Part shown: positions 1 to 7,228 of the stretch, piece by piece | How positions within the stretch are numbered: the first letter of the stretch is position 1 | Layout: every line of letters starts with the position of its first letter | NCBI GenBank assembly: GCA_022402405.1 | Contig: JAKRSG010000276.1 | Coordinates: forward strand, 1 to 8,964 | DNA from: Bacteroidia bacterium | Lineage (GTDB): Bacteria; Bacteroidota; Bacteroidia; UKL13-3 | Reading direction: 5' to 3' | Length of the DNA stretch: 8,964 bases | Translations under genes and position numbers: made by a program | The notes under the pieces: generated by a model | The model's input: the letters and a program-made list of their open reading frames with translations, nothing else | Told to the model about the DNA's origin: nothing | Database searches by the model: none

Positions 1-2
1 GG

Positions 3-674
3 ATAAACCCAAAGAAGCTACCAAGCAAGTGGCATTTGCCTTATAATGGCGGCGACTTTAAATTAAAATTCAACTTATCTTTAACCTCCTTTAAGCATGT
101 TGGGATATTTCCAGAGCAGGCCGCTAATTGGGATTACATACACAACAAATTAAAAGGCATGTCTGAACCAAAGTTCTTAAACCTATTTGCCTACACAGGT
201 GGAGCCAGTATTGCGGCTAAAGCCGCTGGTGCAGATGTAACGCATGTAGACTCGGTAAAGCAAGTTATAAGCTGGAGTAAAGAAAACATGGAAGCATCTA
301 AGTTAGACAATATTCGTTGGGTGGTAGAAGATGCCATGAAGTTTGTAAAACGCGAAGTAAAAAGAGGTAAAATTTACCAAGGTATAATATTAGATCCTCC
401 TGCTTATGGCATTGGCGCAAACGGCGAAAGATGGCAATTAGAAGACAGCATAAATGAGCTGTTAAAAGACATTTCTTTATTGCTTGACCCAAAAGAACAC
501 TTCTTAATATTGAACGTTTATTCTATGGGATTAAGCGCTTTGTTGGTTCAGAATTTGGTTCAGCAAAACTTTAAACACTGCCAAAATTTAGAGAACGGCG
601 AGTTGTATTTGCAAGCACAATCGGGTATAAAATTACCTTTAGGAATCTTGTCTAGATTTCATCATAAAGGTTAA
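3..674 (+). CDS. Class I SAM-dependent methyltransferase, RlmI-like family (5' partial)
   Basis: This is the C-terminal 223 residues of a Rossmann-fold methyltransferase of the type annotated in Bacteroidota as class I SAM-dependent (rRNA) methyltransferase, related to RlmI/YccW. The frame is open to the left edge, and the residues before the TTG at 36 (INPKKLPSKWH) match the expected family sequence, so the TTG is an internal Leu and the true start is off the window. Fragment positions: the conserved lead-in TSFKHVGIFPEQ (about 29-40), the SAM-binding motif I NLFAYTGG (60-67), the acidic residue of VDS after the second strand (about 83), and motif IV LDPPAYG (130-136), followed by the NGERWQLED segment typical of this subfamily. 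The position matching the catalytic SCSG of RlmI reads YSMG (173-176), so there is no C5-methyltransferase cysteine there. The substrate is unknown; RNA is inferred from the family. It ends with TAA and converges on the response regulator gene. Confidence 0.88.
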   Translation: MNPKKLPSKWHLPYNGGDFKLKFNLSLTSFKHVGIFPEQAANWDYIHNKLKGMSEPKFLNLFAYTGGASIAAKAAGADVTHVDSVKQVISWSKENMEASKLDNIRWVVEDAMKFVKREVKRGKIYQGIILDPPAYGIGANGERWQLEDSINELLKDISLLLDPKEHFLILNVYSMGLSALLVQNLVQQNFKHCQNLENGELYLQAQSGIKLPLGILSRFHHKG

Positions 675-694
675 TTTCTCCTAGATAAAATCAT

Positions 695-733
695 AAAAAA
701 AGGGGCTGATAAATTTATCCGCCCCTTTTTTTT
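695..733. terminator. Bidirectional rho-independent terminator
   Basis: A run of seven A (695-701) leads into GGGGC (702-706), and GCCCC (721-725) leads into eight T (726-733). The 14 nt between contain a second palindrome, GATAAA/TTTATC, which could lengthen the stem. Flanked by A on one side and T on the other, the hairpin ends transcription in both directions. This suits the convergent methyltransferase (stop at 674) and response regulator genes. The T run overlaps the regulator's TAA (732-734), so on that strand the terminator begins inside the stop codon. Confidence 0.85.
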
Positions 734-1538
734 ATACCTTATATTTCTTCTTAATCTGAAAGAAATAACTTCTACTAATTTCGAAAGGTTTTTCTATGCC
801 TTTTAAGAACAAACGACCTGTGTCGTTGGTCCATTTTTCTATTTTAGCAACATTTAACAAATTAACGATAGTAGAACGATGAATTTGAATAAACACATCT
901 TCTGGCAATCTACTATCCCAATTTTTGATAGAATTGTAAGTAATACTTAGCTTGCCATCGTTCATGTATATTTTGGTATAGTTACCAAATGCTTCGATAT
1001 AGTTTATGTCTTGAATTTTTATGAAGGTTAACTTGCTATCGAAGTTTAACAAGATAATTTGATCTGGCTTGAAACGCTCTTCATTTTCCATATCAAAACC
1101 ATCTCCACCGGTAGGTTTTTCTTGATCTTCGTTTAGCTCAATAACTCTATCAATAGCCTTCTTTAAACGATCGGCACTAATAGGTTTCATGATATAATCT
1201 ACCGCATTTAGTTCAAATGCTTTAATAGCAAAATCTGGATGAGATGTAATGAAAATAATCTTTGGCTCACAATTGATTTCGTTTAACAAATCAATAGAAG
1301 TTAAGCCATTTAAATCAATGTCTAAGAACACTAAATCAGGTTTTACATCATTGATTACTTTCCTTGCAGATTCGTAATCTGAAGCTTCTCCAACAATTTC
1401 TATATGAGGAAATCCATCCAATACCTTTTTTAATGTAGCTCTCATAAAATCTACATCATCAACTACTACGGATTTAATCGTTTCTTTCGCCATATTTAAT
1501 TGTCCAGTTTTTTTAGGTTCTGCTTTTATATTAGCCAT
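732..1538 (-). CDS. LytTR-family response regulator
   Basis: A two-component response regulator of the LytR/AlgR type: a phosphorylated receiver controlling a LytTR DNA-binding domain, acting in the cytoplasm as a transcription factor. The receiver spans about residues 21-135, with acidic pocket D27/D28, phosphoacceptor D73 in FLDIDLNG, switch Thr98 in FITSH and Lys118 in the KP motif. An acidic, Gly-containing linker (about 137-158) leads to a LytTR domain (about 165-264), recognised by YIEAFGNYTKIY and FIQIHRSTIVNL. At 268 residues it is the usual length. Met1 (1538) has an AGGA about 10 nt upstream. Met16 (1493), just before the receiver begins, is an equally reasonable start; the 15 extra residues are unlike any domain I know. 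No sensor kinase lies in the window, so its signal and targets cannot be read here. It follows lysS by 123 nt with no clear terminator between, so read-through from lysS is possible. Confidence 0.93.
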   Translation of the reverse strand: MANIKAEPKKTGQLNMAKETIKSVVVDDVDFMRATLKKVLDGFPHIEIVGEASDYESARKVINDVKPDLVFLDIDLNGLTSIDLLNEINCEPKIIFITSHPDFAIKAFELNAVDYIMKPISADRLKKAIDRVIELNEDQEKPTGGDGFDMENEERFKPDQIILLNFDSKLTFIKIQDINYIEAFGNYTKIYMNDGKLSITYNSIKNWDSRLPEDVFIQIHRSTIVNLLNVAKIEKWTNDTGRLFLKGIEKPFEISRSYFFQIKKKYKV

Positions 1539-1661
1539 ATATTGCTTATCCTATTTATTGCAAAAAAATACATATCCCACAATTAAACTAATTTATCATT
1601 TCAGGAAAATATAACAGTTTAATTTTCAGAGTATTAATATTTATTTTTTAGTGATTTATTT

Positions 1662-3215
1662 TTAATTCTCCTCGTTGTTTTTGTCGTTAGAACTCGACAC
1701 TTCTGGTCGCATTTGCGGGAAGAATAAAACATCCTGAATAGAAACTTGGTTGGTCATAAGCATTGCTAAACGATCTATACCAATCCCGATACCGGCTGTT
1801 GGTGGCATTCCATATTCTAATGCACGAAGGAAATCATGATCTATAAACATCGCTTCATCATCGCCTCTTTCCATTAGTTTCACTTGTTCTTCAAACCTTG
1901 CTCTTTGATCAATTGGGTCGTTTAACTCGGTATAGGCATTGGCAATTTCTTTTCCATTTACCATTAACTCAAATCGCTCTACTAAACCTTCTTTGCTGCG
2001 GTGTTTTTTGGTAAGCGGACTCATTTCAACCGGATAATCGATGATGAAAGTAGGCTGTATAAAATTGCCCTCACACTTCTCACTAAATATCTCGTCTATG
2101 AGTTTACCCTTTCCAATAGTTGGCGAAACCTCTATATGTAATTTTTTACATACTTCTCTTAGTTCCGCTTCCTCCATTTTACTTACATCAAAACCAGTAT
2201 ATTCTAAGATAGCATCAAAGATAGAGATACGCTTAAACGGAGCTTTAAATTGCAAAGTATTTTCGCCCATTTGCACTTCAGTGGTACCATGTAAATCTAG
2301 GGCTACTTTCTCAAGCATTTTTTCGGTAAAGTCCATCATCCAATAATAATCTTTGTAGGCCACGTAAAATTCTAAGATGGTAAACTCTGGATTATGCGTT
2401 CTATCCATACCCTCATTTCTAAAGTTTCTACTAAACTCGTACACCCAATCAAAACCACCTACAATTAAACGCTTTAAGTAAAGTTCGTTGGCAATACGCA
2501 AATAGAAAGGCACATCTAAAGCATTGTGGTGCGTAATAAACGGCTTAGCTGCTGCACCACCCGGAATATTTTGCAATACGGGTGTGTCTACTTCCAATGC
2601 ACCATGTGCATTTAAAAAATCGCGAATAGAACGAATCATTTGCGAGCGCTTTAAGAACGTATCTTTTACATGCGGGTTTACAATTAAATCGGCATAACGC
2701 TGACGGTATCTAAACTCCGGATCCGTAACGGCATCAAAAGTTTCGCCCTCTTTCTCTTTTACAATTGGAAGCGGATGTAATGCTTTAGATAACAAGGTAA
2801 ACGACTTAGCATGAATGGAGGTTTCTCCTGTTTTGGTAGTAAAAACATACCCCTTAATTCCAATAATATCGCCAATATCTAATAGCTTCTTAAAAACTAC
2901 ATCGTATAAGGTTTTATCTTCGCCTTCACAAATATCATCACGTCTAACGTATACCTGAATCTTACCAGCATCATCCTGTATAACCGCAAAATTGGCTTTA
3001 CCCATATCTCTCACGCTCATAATTCTGCCAGCAATACTTATTTCTTTCCAACGCACATCTTCGGTGCTACTAGGGTATTCTTGCTTTATTGTTACCGAGT
3101 TGGTATTTACCTCAAACAACTCTGGCGGATAAGCATTGATACCTAATTGGTTCAACTCTACTAATTTTTGTCTACGGATTCTTTCCGGCTCACTTAAATG
3201 CTGATTATTTTCCAT
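1662..3215 (-). CDS. lysS: Lysine--tRNA ligase, class II
   Basis: Charges tRNA-Lys with lysine using ATP, in the cytoplasm; an essential translation enzyme. Positions here count from an upstream ATG at 3236. An OB-fold anticodon-binding domain (about 66-150, with AGRIMSVRDMGKANFAVIQD) is followed by the linker RYRQRYADLIVN and the class II catalytic core. Motif 1 falls around LEVDTPVLQNIPGGAAAKPF (214-233), motif 2 is FRNEGMDRTHNPEFT (272-286) and motif 3 is GIGIGIDR (482-489), followed by SIQDVLFFPQMRP. I place the start at 3215 (MENNQHLSEPERIRRQKL) because family members begin shortly before an LSEQE-like segment. The ATG at 3236 adds only seven residues (MLILPPC) and overlaps a candidate -7 box. 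The length, 517 residues, is normal for Bacteroidota. The C-terminal tail is short and polar (SSSNDKNNEEN). No frameshift or missing catalytic motif is seen. Confidence 0.97.
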   Translation of the reverse strand: MENNQHLSEPERIRRQKLVELNQLGINAYPPELFEVNTNSVTIKQEYPSSTEDVRWKEISIAGRIMSVRDMGKANFAVIQDDAGKIQVYVRRDDICEGEDKTLYDVVFKKLLDIGDIIGIKGYVFTTKTGETSIHAKSFTLLSKALHPLPIVKEKEGETFDAVTDPEFRYRQRYADLIVNPHVKDTFLKRSQMIRSIRDFLNAHGALEVDTPVLQNIPGGAAAKPFITHHNALDVPFYLRIANELYLKRLIVGGFDWVYEFSRNFRNEGMDRTHNPEFTILEFYVAYKDYYWMMDFTEKMLEKVALDLHGTTEVQMGENTLQFKAPFKRISIFDAILEYTGFDVSKMEEAELREVCKKLHIEVSPTIGKGKLIDEIFSEKCEGNFIQPTFIIDYPVEMSPLTKKHRSKEGLVERFELMVNGKEIANAYTELNDPIDQRARFEEQVKLMERGDDEAMFIDHDFLRALEYGMPPTAGIGIGIDRLAMLMTNQVSIQDVLFFPQMRPEVSSSNDKNNEEN

Positions 3216-3224
3216 ACAAGGTGG

Positions 3225-3255
3225 CAAAATTAGCATTTCTTTGTTAGGTATAAAA
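3225..3255 (-). promoter_or_regulatory. Candidate lysS promoter, Bacteroidota type
   Basis: On the minus strand, 3232-3225 reads TAATTTTG, a perfect match to the Bacteroidota -7 box TAnnTTTG. Nineteen nt upstream is TTTT (3255-3252), one base from the -33 consensus TTTG. It lies only 9 nt before the ATG at 3215, so transcripts from it would have almost no leader. In AT-rich DNA such matches arise by chance. Confidence 0.35.
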
Positions 3256-3278
3256 TTAATTTCGGGCTGAACCTAAAC

Positions 3279-3308
3279 AAAAAAAGCAGCCTTGTGATAA
3301 AGCTGCTT
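3279..3308 (-). terminator. Rho-independent terminator after the LruC-domain gene
   Basis: On the minus strand a stem AAGCAGC (3308-3302) pairs with GCTGCTT (3290-3284) across an 11-nt loop and runs directly into seven T (3285-3279). It begins 22 nt after the stop codon of the lipoprotein gene and precedes the lysS candidate promoter, so it separates the two genes transcriptionally. Confidence 0.82.
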
Positions 3309-3330
3309 ATTCTGATTATATTTTTACCAC

Positions 3331-5340
3331 TTACGGTTTCACATAAATCTTAGAGGCGTCTCTGTAATTTGGTAAATTCTTGTACCAATCGGCACTTAAA
3401 TTCCCACCGCTTTGAACCCATTCAGCAAACTTTTTGTGAGCAGATATAATTTGAATTTTCTCGTATGGATAATCAAATTTTTCTGGAGTAGAAATCGCAA
3501 ATGGCAAACCTGTGGCTGTTTTGTAATAATATCCATTGGCCAGATTGGTTGCATCTGCATTGGTTCCTAATACGCTTGTGTTTACTAAACTAGTAGGTAG
3601 TTGTCCAGGTAAATGAACCTCGTAACCTCTTCCTTTTCCGGGTTCATCTATAAAGATAAACGGATTAAAAGTACCCACATTAGCTGCTACGGCTGTGTTT
3701 AAAGTTAAGCGAGCAAACAAAGTATCGGTTTCTACATATGAGGCATTTTCTAATGTGTTATAGGTAGAAATTAATGCCTTAGAATTTGAAAACACATTCA
3801 AAATAGCGGCCGTGCTTGCGGCTTCTAACCCTATCACATTGCTTCCAGAATTTAAAGTAACATTGCTACGATTAAAAGGGAAAGCCACCGAGAATGCATT
3901 TTTAAATACACCACCTGCCGCACGCAATTTATACTTTGCGTTTAAGTCTTTTATTTGGTTCAGACCATTGGTAACGGCATGGTATTGAAAATCTACTACT
4001 ACATCATTTAAATCGTAATCTCCTTTGCTTGGCCATAAGTCTTCGAATGCAACAGAAGCCATGGTAGTAGCAGATGGATAATATACATTAAATGCACGTG
4101 CTGGGTCTGTTGGGTATTCATCATATTCATCGTTAACACCATCTTCGTCTATATCACGACTAGGAGTAGTTGGAATCATATCTTCTTTAACAATGGCCTC
4201 AACAGGGTTGGCGCTGGCATAAATAATTACATCGTTAAAATCGTCGTCGCTATTATTATCTCTGCGCAAATCTTCGAAACCAATTAAGAAACGCTGAGTA
4301 GGATTATCATATAATAAAACCACATGCTCTTTTTTAGCAGGGTCTGTTTCTGGGTTCATAGAGCGAATAGAGGTATAAAATCCATTTCCACCTGTAACGG
4401 TAGTTCCATTCCAACCATCGGCAGCAATAGCAAAGCCAATGGCTGTATCGGCACCAAATCTTCCTAAATATACTTTATTACCTGTTTGTAATGCTCCACT
4501 GCTACCACTATAAGAGGCATTCGGGAATATAGCAATAAAAGAATCTACTTGCGATACCGTGGTTGGCTTGTTATTTTTATTGTACACAAAATAGAATAAA
4601 CCATTTCTGTAGCCTGCACCTTCGTGAACAAAAGTTACCCAAACATCGCATTGAGAATCCAAAATTAAGTTACGTTCTACGCTGCTGCTAAGGTAATTCG
4701 GACGATACTCTGGTACAGGTTGGCGCTCTGGCAACGACGCATTAACATCATCTAAGAACGTTTGCGAAACCACATCATTGGGTGTAACCAAGTAGTTTGG
4801 TTTGCCAGCATTAGAACCTGTTGTAAAGGTTCCTAATCTAAATGAATATTTGCTAGGGTTTTTACCTAAAGTAGGATATGTTCTGATATCGTTAACACCA
4901 GCTGTTCTAATCATTTGAGGATTTTTACCACCTATAACACTGATAATTTTCCCCGCAGAAACACTGGCTAATACATTGTTTGGAAGTCCGATATAATCTG
5001 TATTTATAACCACTTCTTTAATAGCAGTAGGTATCTCAAAATCTTGATTTAAAATACCATTTGCATCTGTACTACCCGTATAAATAATTTTACCCCCTTC
5101 TTCTGGAGTGGCAGTCATAATATCTACACGAATTCCTTTTAAAGGCTTATCTTCATTAGTTAAAAGAGTAATATGTGTATTGGCTAAAATAGACGACTGA
5201 AAATTGAAACCATCCGGAACTTTCAACATATTCATGTCTGTAACATCCGTAATGGGGGTCTCTGGATTTTGTTCTTTTAATTCTTTTTTACATGCTCCAA
5301 AAGCAAGTAATAAGGAAGCGATAGCTAAGATGTTTTTCAT
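3331..5340 (-). CDS. LruC domain-containing lipoprotein (DUF4114 + DUF4842)
   Basis: A predicted surface or periplasmic lipoprotein of 669 residues; its molecular function is not known. A signal peptide (1-16) ends in a lipobox FGAC with Cys17, then KKELKEQ. Residues about 52-135 look like a beta-sandwich of the carboxypeptidase-regulatory/CNA-B kind (HITLLTNEDKPLKGIRVDI). Residues about 290-375 are a DUF4114-like domain ending in FEDLRRDNNSDDDFNDVIIY. The acidic loop DIDEDGVNDEYDEYP (396-410) resembles a thrombospondin type-3 calcium loop. The LruC/DUF4842 domain follows, with FEDLWPSKGDYDLNDVVVDF (432-451) and the typical end SGGNLSADWYKNLPNYRD (644-661). LruC is named after a Leptospira outer-membrane lipoprotein. 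Calcium binding is inferred from the Asp pattern. The A-rich leader before the ATG is typical of Bacteroidota. It lies alone between its own candidate promoter and a terminator. The N-terminus and lipobox make the start secure. Confidence 0.9.
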   Translation of the reverse strand: MKNILAIASLLLAFGACKKELKEQNPETPITDVTDMNMLKVPDGFNFQSSILANTHITLLTNEDKPLKGIRVDIMTATPEEGGKIIYTGSTDANGILNQDFEIPTAIKEVVINTDYIGLPNNVLASVSAGKIISVIGGKNPQMIRTAGVNDIRTYPTLGKNPSKYSFRLGTFTTGSNAGKPNYLVTPNDVVSQTFLDDVNASLPERQPVPEYRPNYLSSSVERNLILDSQCDVWVTFVHEGAGYRNGLFYFVYNKNNKPTTVSQVDSFIAIFPNASYSGSSGALQTGNKVYLGRFGADTAIGFAIAADGWNGTTVTGGNGFYTSIRSMNPETDPAKKEHVVLLYDNPTQRFLIGFEDLRRDNNSDDDFNDVIIYASANPVEAIVKEDMIPTTPSRDIDEDGVNDEYDEYPTDPARAFNVYYPSATTMASVAFEDLWPSKGDYDLNDVVVDFQYHAVTNGLNQIKDLNAKYKLRAAGGVFKNAFSVAFPFNRSNVTLNSGSNVIGLEAASTAAILNVFSNSKALISTYNTLENASYVETDTLFARLTLNTAVAANVGTFNPFIFIDEPGKGRGYEVHLPGQLPTSLVNTSVLGTNADATNLANGYYYKTATGLPFAISTPEKFDYPYEKIQIISAHKKFAEWVQSGGNLSADWYKNLPNYRDASKIYVKP

Positions 5341-5375
5341 TTTTTTGTTTATTTTATTGTTTCCAAACGAAATAC

Positions 5376-5383
5376 CAAAAATA
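5376..5383 (-). promoter_or_regulatory. Candidate -7 box for the LruC-domain gene
   Basis: The minus strand of 5383-5376 reads TATTTTTG, an exact match to TAnnTTTG, 35 nt before the ATG at 5340. That would give an A-rich leader of about 30 nt. No TTTG is found at the -33 spacing (19-21 nt), so support is partial. Confidence 0.4.
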
Positions 5384-5475
5384 TAATTTACTATAAATCA
5401 GATTTTTCTATTTTTAAAACAATTCCATTTTAACACAAATGAAATACATTTTTCCCTTTTATGGACAAAAAAATA

Positions 5476-6990
5476 TTATTTAACACTCGTTTTCAATCGC
5501 CATAAATTTGTTTTAGCCTTTTGGTGCAAGCTACTTTCATAATCTACGCCCGAGTATGAAGACACCTGCTCATAATAACTTTTAGCAAGAGAAGCGTAAT
5601 TTAGGTTTTCGTAAATTAAACCCAGTTGCAAACAAGTGTTGGGCAATAAATAACTCTTCACCCCTTTTCCTTGCTCTAAACAGTTGTTAAAATACTGAAT
5701 AGCCTCCGAAGTTTTTTTCATTTCTTGGTATACTCTACCTAAGCGATATTGGTATTCTAGCGACTGAAAGCTACTTTTAAGATCTGCTTTTTGTATAGAC
5801 TTTAACTTAGCCAATGCTTTTTCATTGTAACCACCATCAAAGAGCAAGCGGGCTTGTAAAAGTGATGTATTAGGGTAAATACCTTTTGCTAAATCGGCAT
5901 TAACCAATTTTAGTTCGGAGCCTGCATCTTTGGTATTTTTTTGCATTAAATCGTGGTAGATTAGAAATTTGGTGGTATCGCCATCTAGCCATGCCAACCA
6001 TGATAGTTTCTGATAAGCATCTTTAATAGAGTTCTTGGTTTTACTAAAGGTAATATACTTTTTATACCAAATAGCCGCGTCTTGATCCAACTGATGTAAA
6101 AGCAAATCGCCCATGATATAATCTAAAAACGTAATATGAATATAGGCTTCTCCTGTTGGTCTGGCACGCAAGGTTTTGATCGCTAAATCTGTTTCTCCTG
6201 TTTTGGCAGCGATATAGGTTTTAACATAACATTGCATGAGATTAGAAGTATATTCTTTGGCAAATGGCGTGTAAAATGTTAAAGCCGCATTATGATCTTT
6301 CCCAAAGTTTAATTGAATCAAAGCATAGATGATGCTTGCTTGTTGCTTTTCTATGAGAGGTTCGTTGGCAGAAGATTGAATATAATTTTTAAGTATGGCC
6401 AATCCACCATTAAAATCACCTTCCAATCCAACTGCATGCAATATCCAATTATACTGCGGAGGGAAACTTCCAAGCAGAGCCATTAAGGTTCCTAGTTCCT
6501 TTTTATGACCCAAAAACTGAGGGAATTTTTTCTCATTGATATTAGCCTCTTGAAAGGCCGTTCTAAAATCCCAAGCTGCCGCCAAATATTCATTAAAAGC
6601 GCCCTTAACAAATGCGGCTTGCAGGCGAATACTCGATTTATAAAATAACTTATAAGGAGAAGATTCGGGCAATAACTCAACTTGTTTAAGCGAAAGCTGA
6701 TTTTGTTTTTCAAAAGCAGGTAACAAGGTTTTATCGTATTGCACCATGATGTTAAAAAACTCAGCATAATGATAAAGATAATGAGCCGTGGCATTTTGCG
6801 GGTTTCCCTTTATTTCTTTAGCAATTATTTGTTTGGCCTGAACCAACCTAAGAGAAGCCATATGCTGCATTGCTTCGTTTAGAGCAGGGGTATATTCTAC
6901 CTTTGTTATGGCACTCGAGTTGAATGAAATTCCAAGCAGCAGATACAACAGCAAAAAGACAGTAAAGTGTTTGTGATTGGCTAATTTCAT
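5476..6990 (-). CDS. Exported TPR-like helical repeat protein, possibly TTC39/IML2-related
   Basis: An all-helical protein with a signal peptide, predicted to be periplasmic or membrane-associated; function unknown. I place the start at 6990 (MKLANHKHF, then a hydrophobic stretch, cleavage likely after NSSA) because this gives a standard signal peptide. An in-frame ATG at 7011 adds MYTYFYP, and residue numbers here count from it. TPR-like helix pairs are clearest at the C-terminus: about 383-408, 418-449 (EYQYRLGRVYQEMKKTSEAIQYF) and 456-487 (CLQLGLIYENLNYASLAKSYY). The segment GTLMALLGSFPPQYNWILHA followed by VGLEGDFNGGL (174-204) resembles the hallmark region of the eukaryotic TTC39/IML2 (DUF3808) family as I recall it. 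That link is inference and needs a profile search. There is no lipobox and no enzyme motif. Upstream, TTTG (7026-7023) and TATTTTTA (7002-6995), 20 nt apart, form a weak promoter candidate. It ends in TAA, 135 nt before the lipoprotein gene, with no strong terminator between. Confidence 0.82.
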   Translation of the reverse strand: MKLANHKHFTVFLLLYLLLGISFNSSAITKVEYTPALNEAMQHMASLRLVQAKQIIAKEIKGNPQNATAHYLYHYAEFFNIMVQYDKTLLPAFEKQNQLSLKQVELLPESSPYKLFYKSSIRLQAAFVKGAFNEYLAAAWDFRTAFQEANINEKKFPQFLGHKKELGTLMALLGSFPPQYNWILHAVGLEGDFNGGLAILKNYIQSSANEPLIEKQQASIIYALIQLNFGKDHNAALTFYTPFAKEYTSNLMQCYVKTYIAAKTGETDLAIKTLRARPTGEAYIHITFLDYIMGDLLLHQLDQDAAIWYKKYITFSKTKNSIKDAYQKLSWLAWLDGDTTKFLIYHDLMQKNTKDAGSELKLVNADLAKGIYPNTSLLQARLLFDGGYNEKALAKLKSIQKADLKSSFQSLEYQYRLGRVYQEMKKTSEAIQYFNNCLEQGKGVKSYLLPNTCLQLGLIYENLNYASLAKSYYEQVSSYSGVDYESSLHQKAKTNLWRLKTSVK

Positions 6991-7027
6991 GGGGTAAAAA
7001 TACGTATACATAGCAGATCAAACAAAA

Positions 7028-7123
7028 AGATTTTTCGCTCCACTTCGTTGCGCTCAAAATGATGACAATATTTTTAGGTGTAAAGGCGAGGTTGCTGTTC
7101 ATTCCGCCCGCAGGGAGGAATCT
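7028..7123. repeat. Intergenic inverted-repeat element (REP/MITE-like)
   Basis: Two related modules face each other. The left module begins AGATTTTTCGCTC (7028-7040) and ends AAAATGATGACA (7056-7067). The right module, read on the minus strand, begins AGATTCCTCCC (7123-7113) and ends GGAATGAACA (7105-7096). The outer ends are thus AGATT/AATCT. The right module alone folds into a hairpin: ATTCC (7101-7105), CCC (7107-7109), loop GCA, GGG (7113-7115), GGAAT (7117-7121). Modules of this AGATT...AATGA style are, from memory, scattered between genes in many Sphingobacteriaceae and Flavobacteriaceae genomes. The element carries no gene and lies between the zinc-ribbon terminator and the TPR gene. 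Confidence 0.45.
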
Positions 7124-7200
7124 AATACCATCCTCTAGCTTGAGTTTAATGCAAGCAAACACAATCCATGGGCAAGCTAAAATTTCAACTCATACAACAC

Positions 7201-7225
7201 AAAAAAGCCGCCCGAGGGCGGCTTT
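7201..7225 (-). terminator. Rho-independent terminator after the nif3/zinc-ribbon operon
   Basis: A GC-rich hairpin: AAAGCCGCC (7204-7212) pairs with GGCGGCTTT (7217-7225) around a 4-nt loop. On the minus strand it runs into six T (7206-7201). It starts 4 nt after the zinc-ribbon stop codon and is the strongest terminator in the window. Confidence 0.9.
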
Positions 7226-7228
7226 AAA

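Noticed and set aside
298..492. Minus-strand open frame antisense to the methyltransferase
   Set aside because: Shadow of the conserved methyltransferase core; no start context or homology signal.
1539..1661. Possible promoter or terminator between lysS and the response regulator
   Set aside because: Only AT-rich sequence; TATTTTTTTG near 1562-1571 has the wrong spacing for TAnnTTTG, and no GC stem is seen.
2041..2346. Plus-strand open frame antisense to lysS
   Set aside because: Opposite strand of a conserved essential gene; Ser/Lys-rich translation without a recognisable domain.
2821..2840. About 16 nt shared with 6189-6206 (TTTCTCCTGTTTTGG region)
   Set aside because: Both copies encode a KTGET stretch in unrelated proteins; chance codon agreement, not a repeat.
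5400..5475. Weak CATTT/AAATG hairpin after the TPR gene
   Set aside because: Five AT-rich base pairs with no T run directly after; too weak to call a terminator.
6492..6794. Minus-strand open frame of about 100 codons inside the TPR gene
   Set aside because: Entirely within a well-supported gene in another frame; its hydrophobic, Leu/Ile-rich translation looks like a frame shadow.
6848..7162. Open frame on the minus strand overlapping the TPR start and the repeat element
   Set aside because: It runs out of frame through the TPR signal peptide and the intergenic repeat, has no family resemblance, and its composition follows the overlapped sequence.
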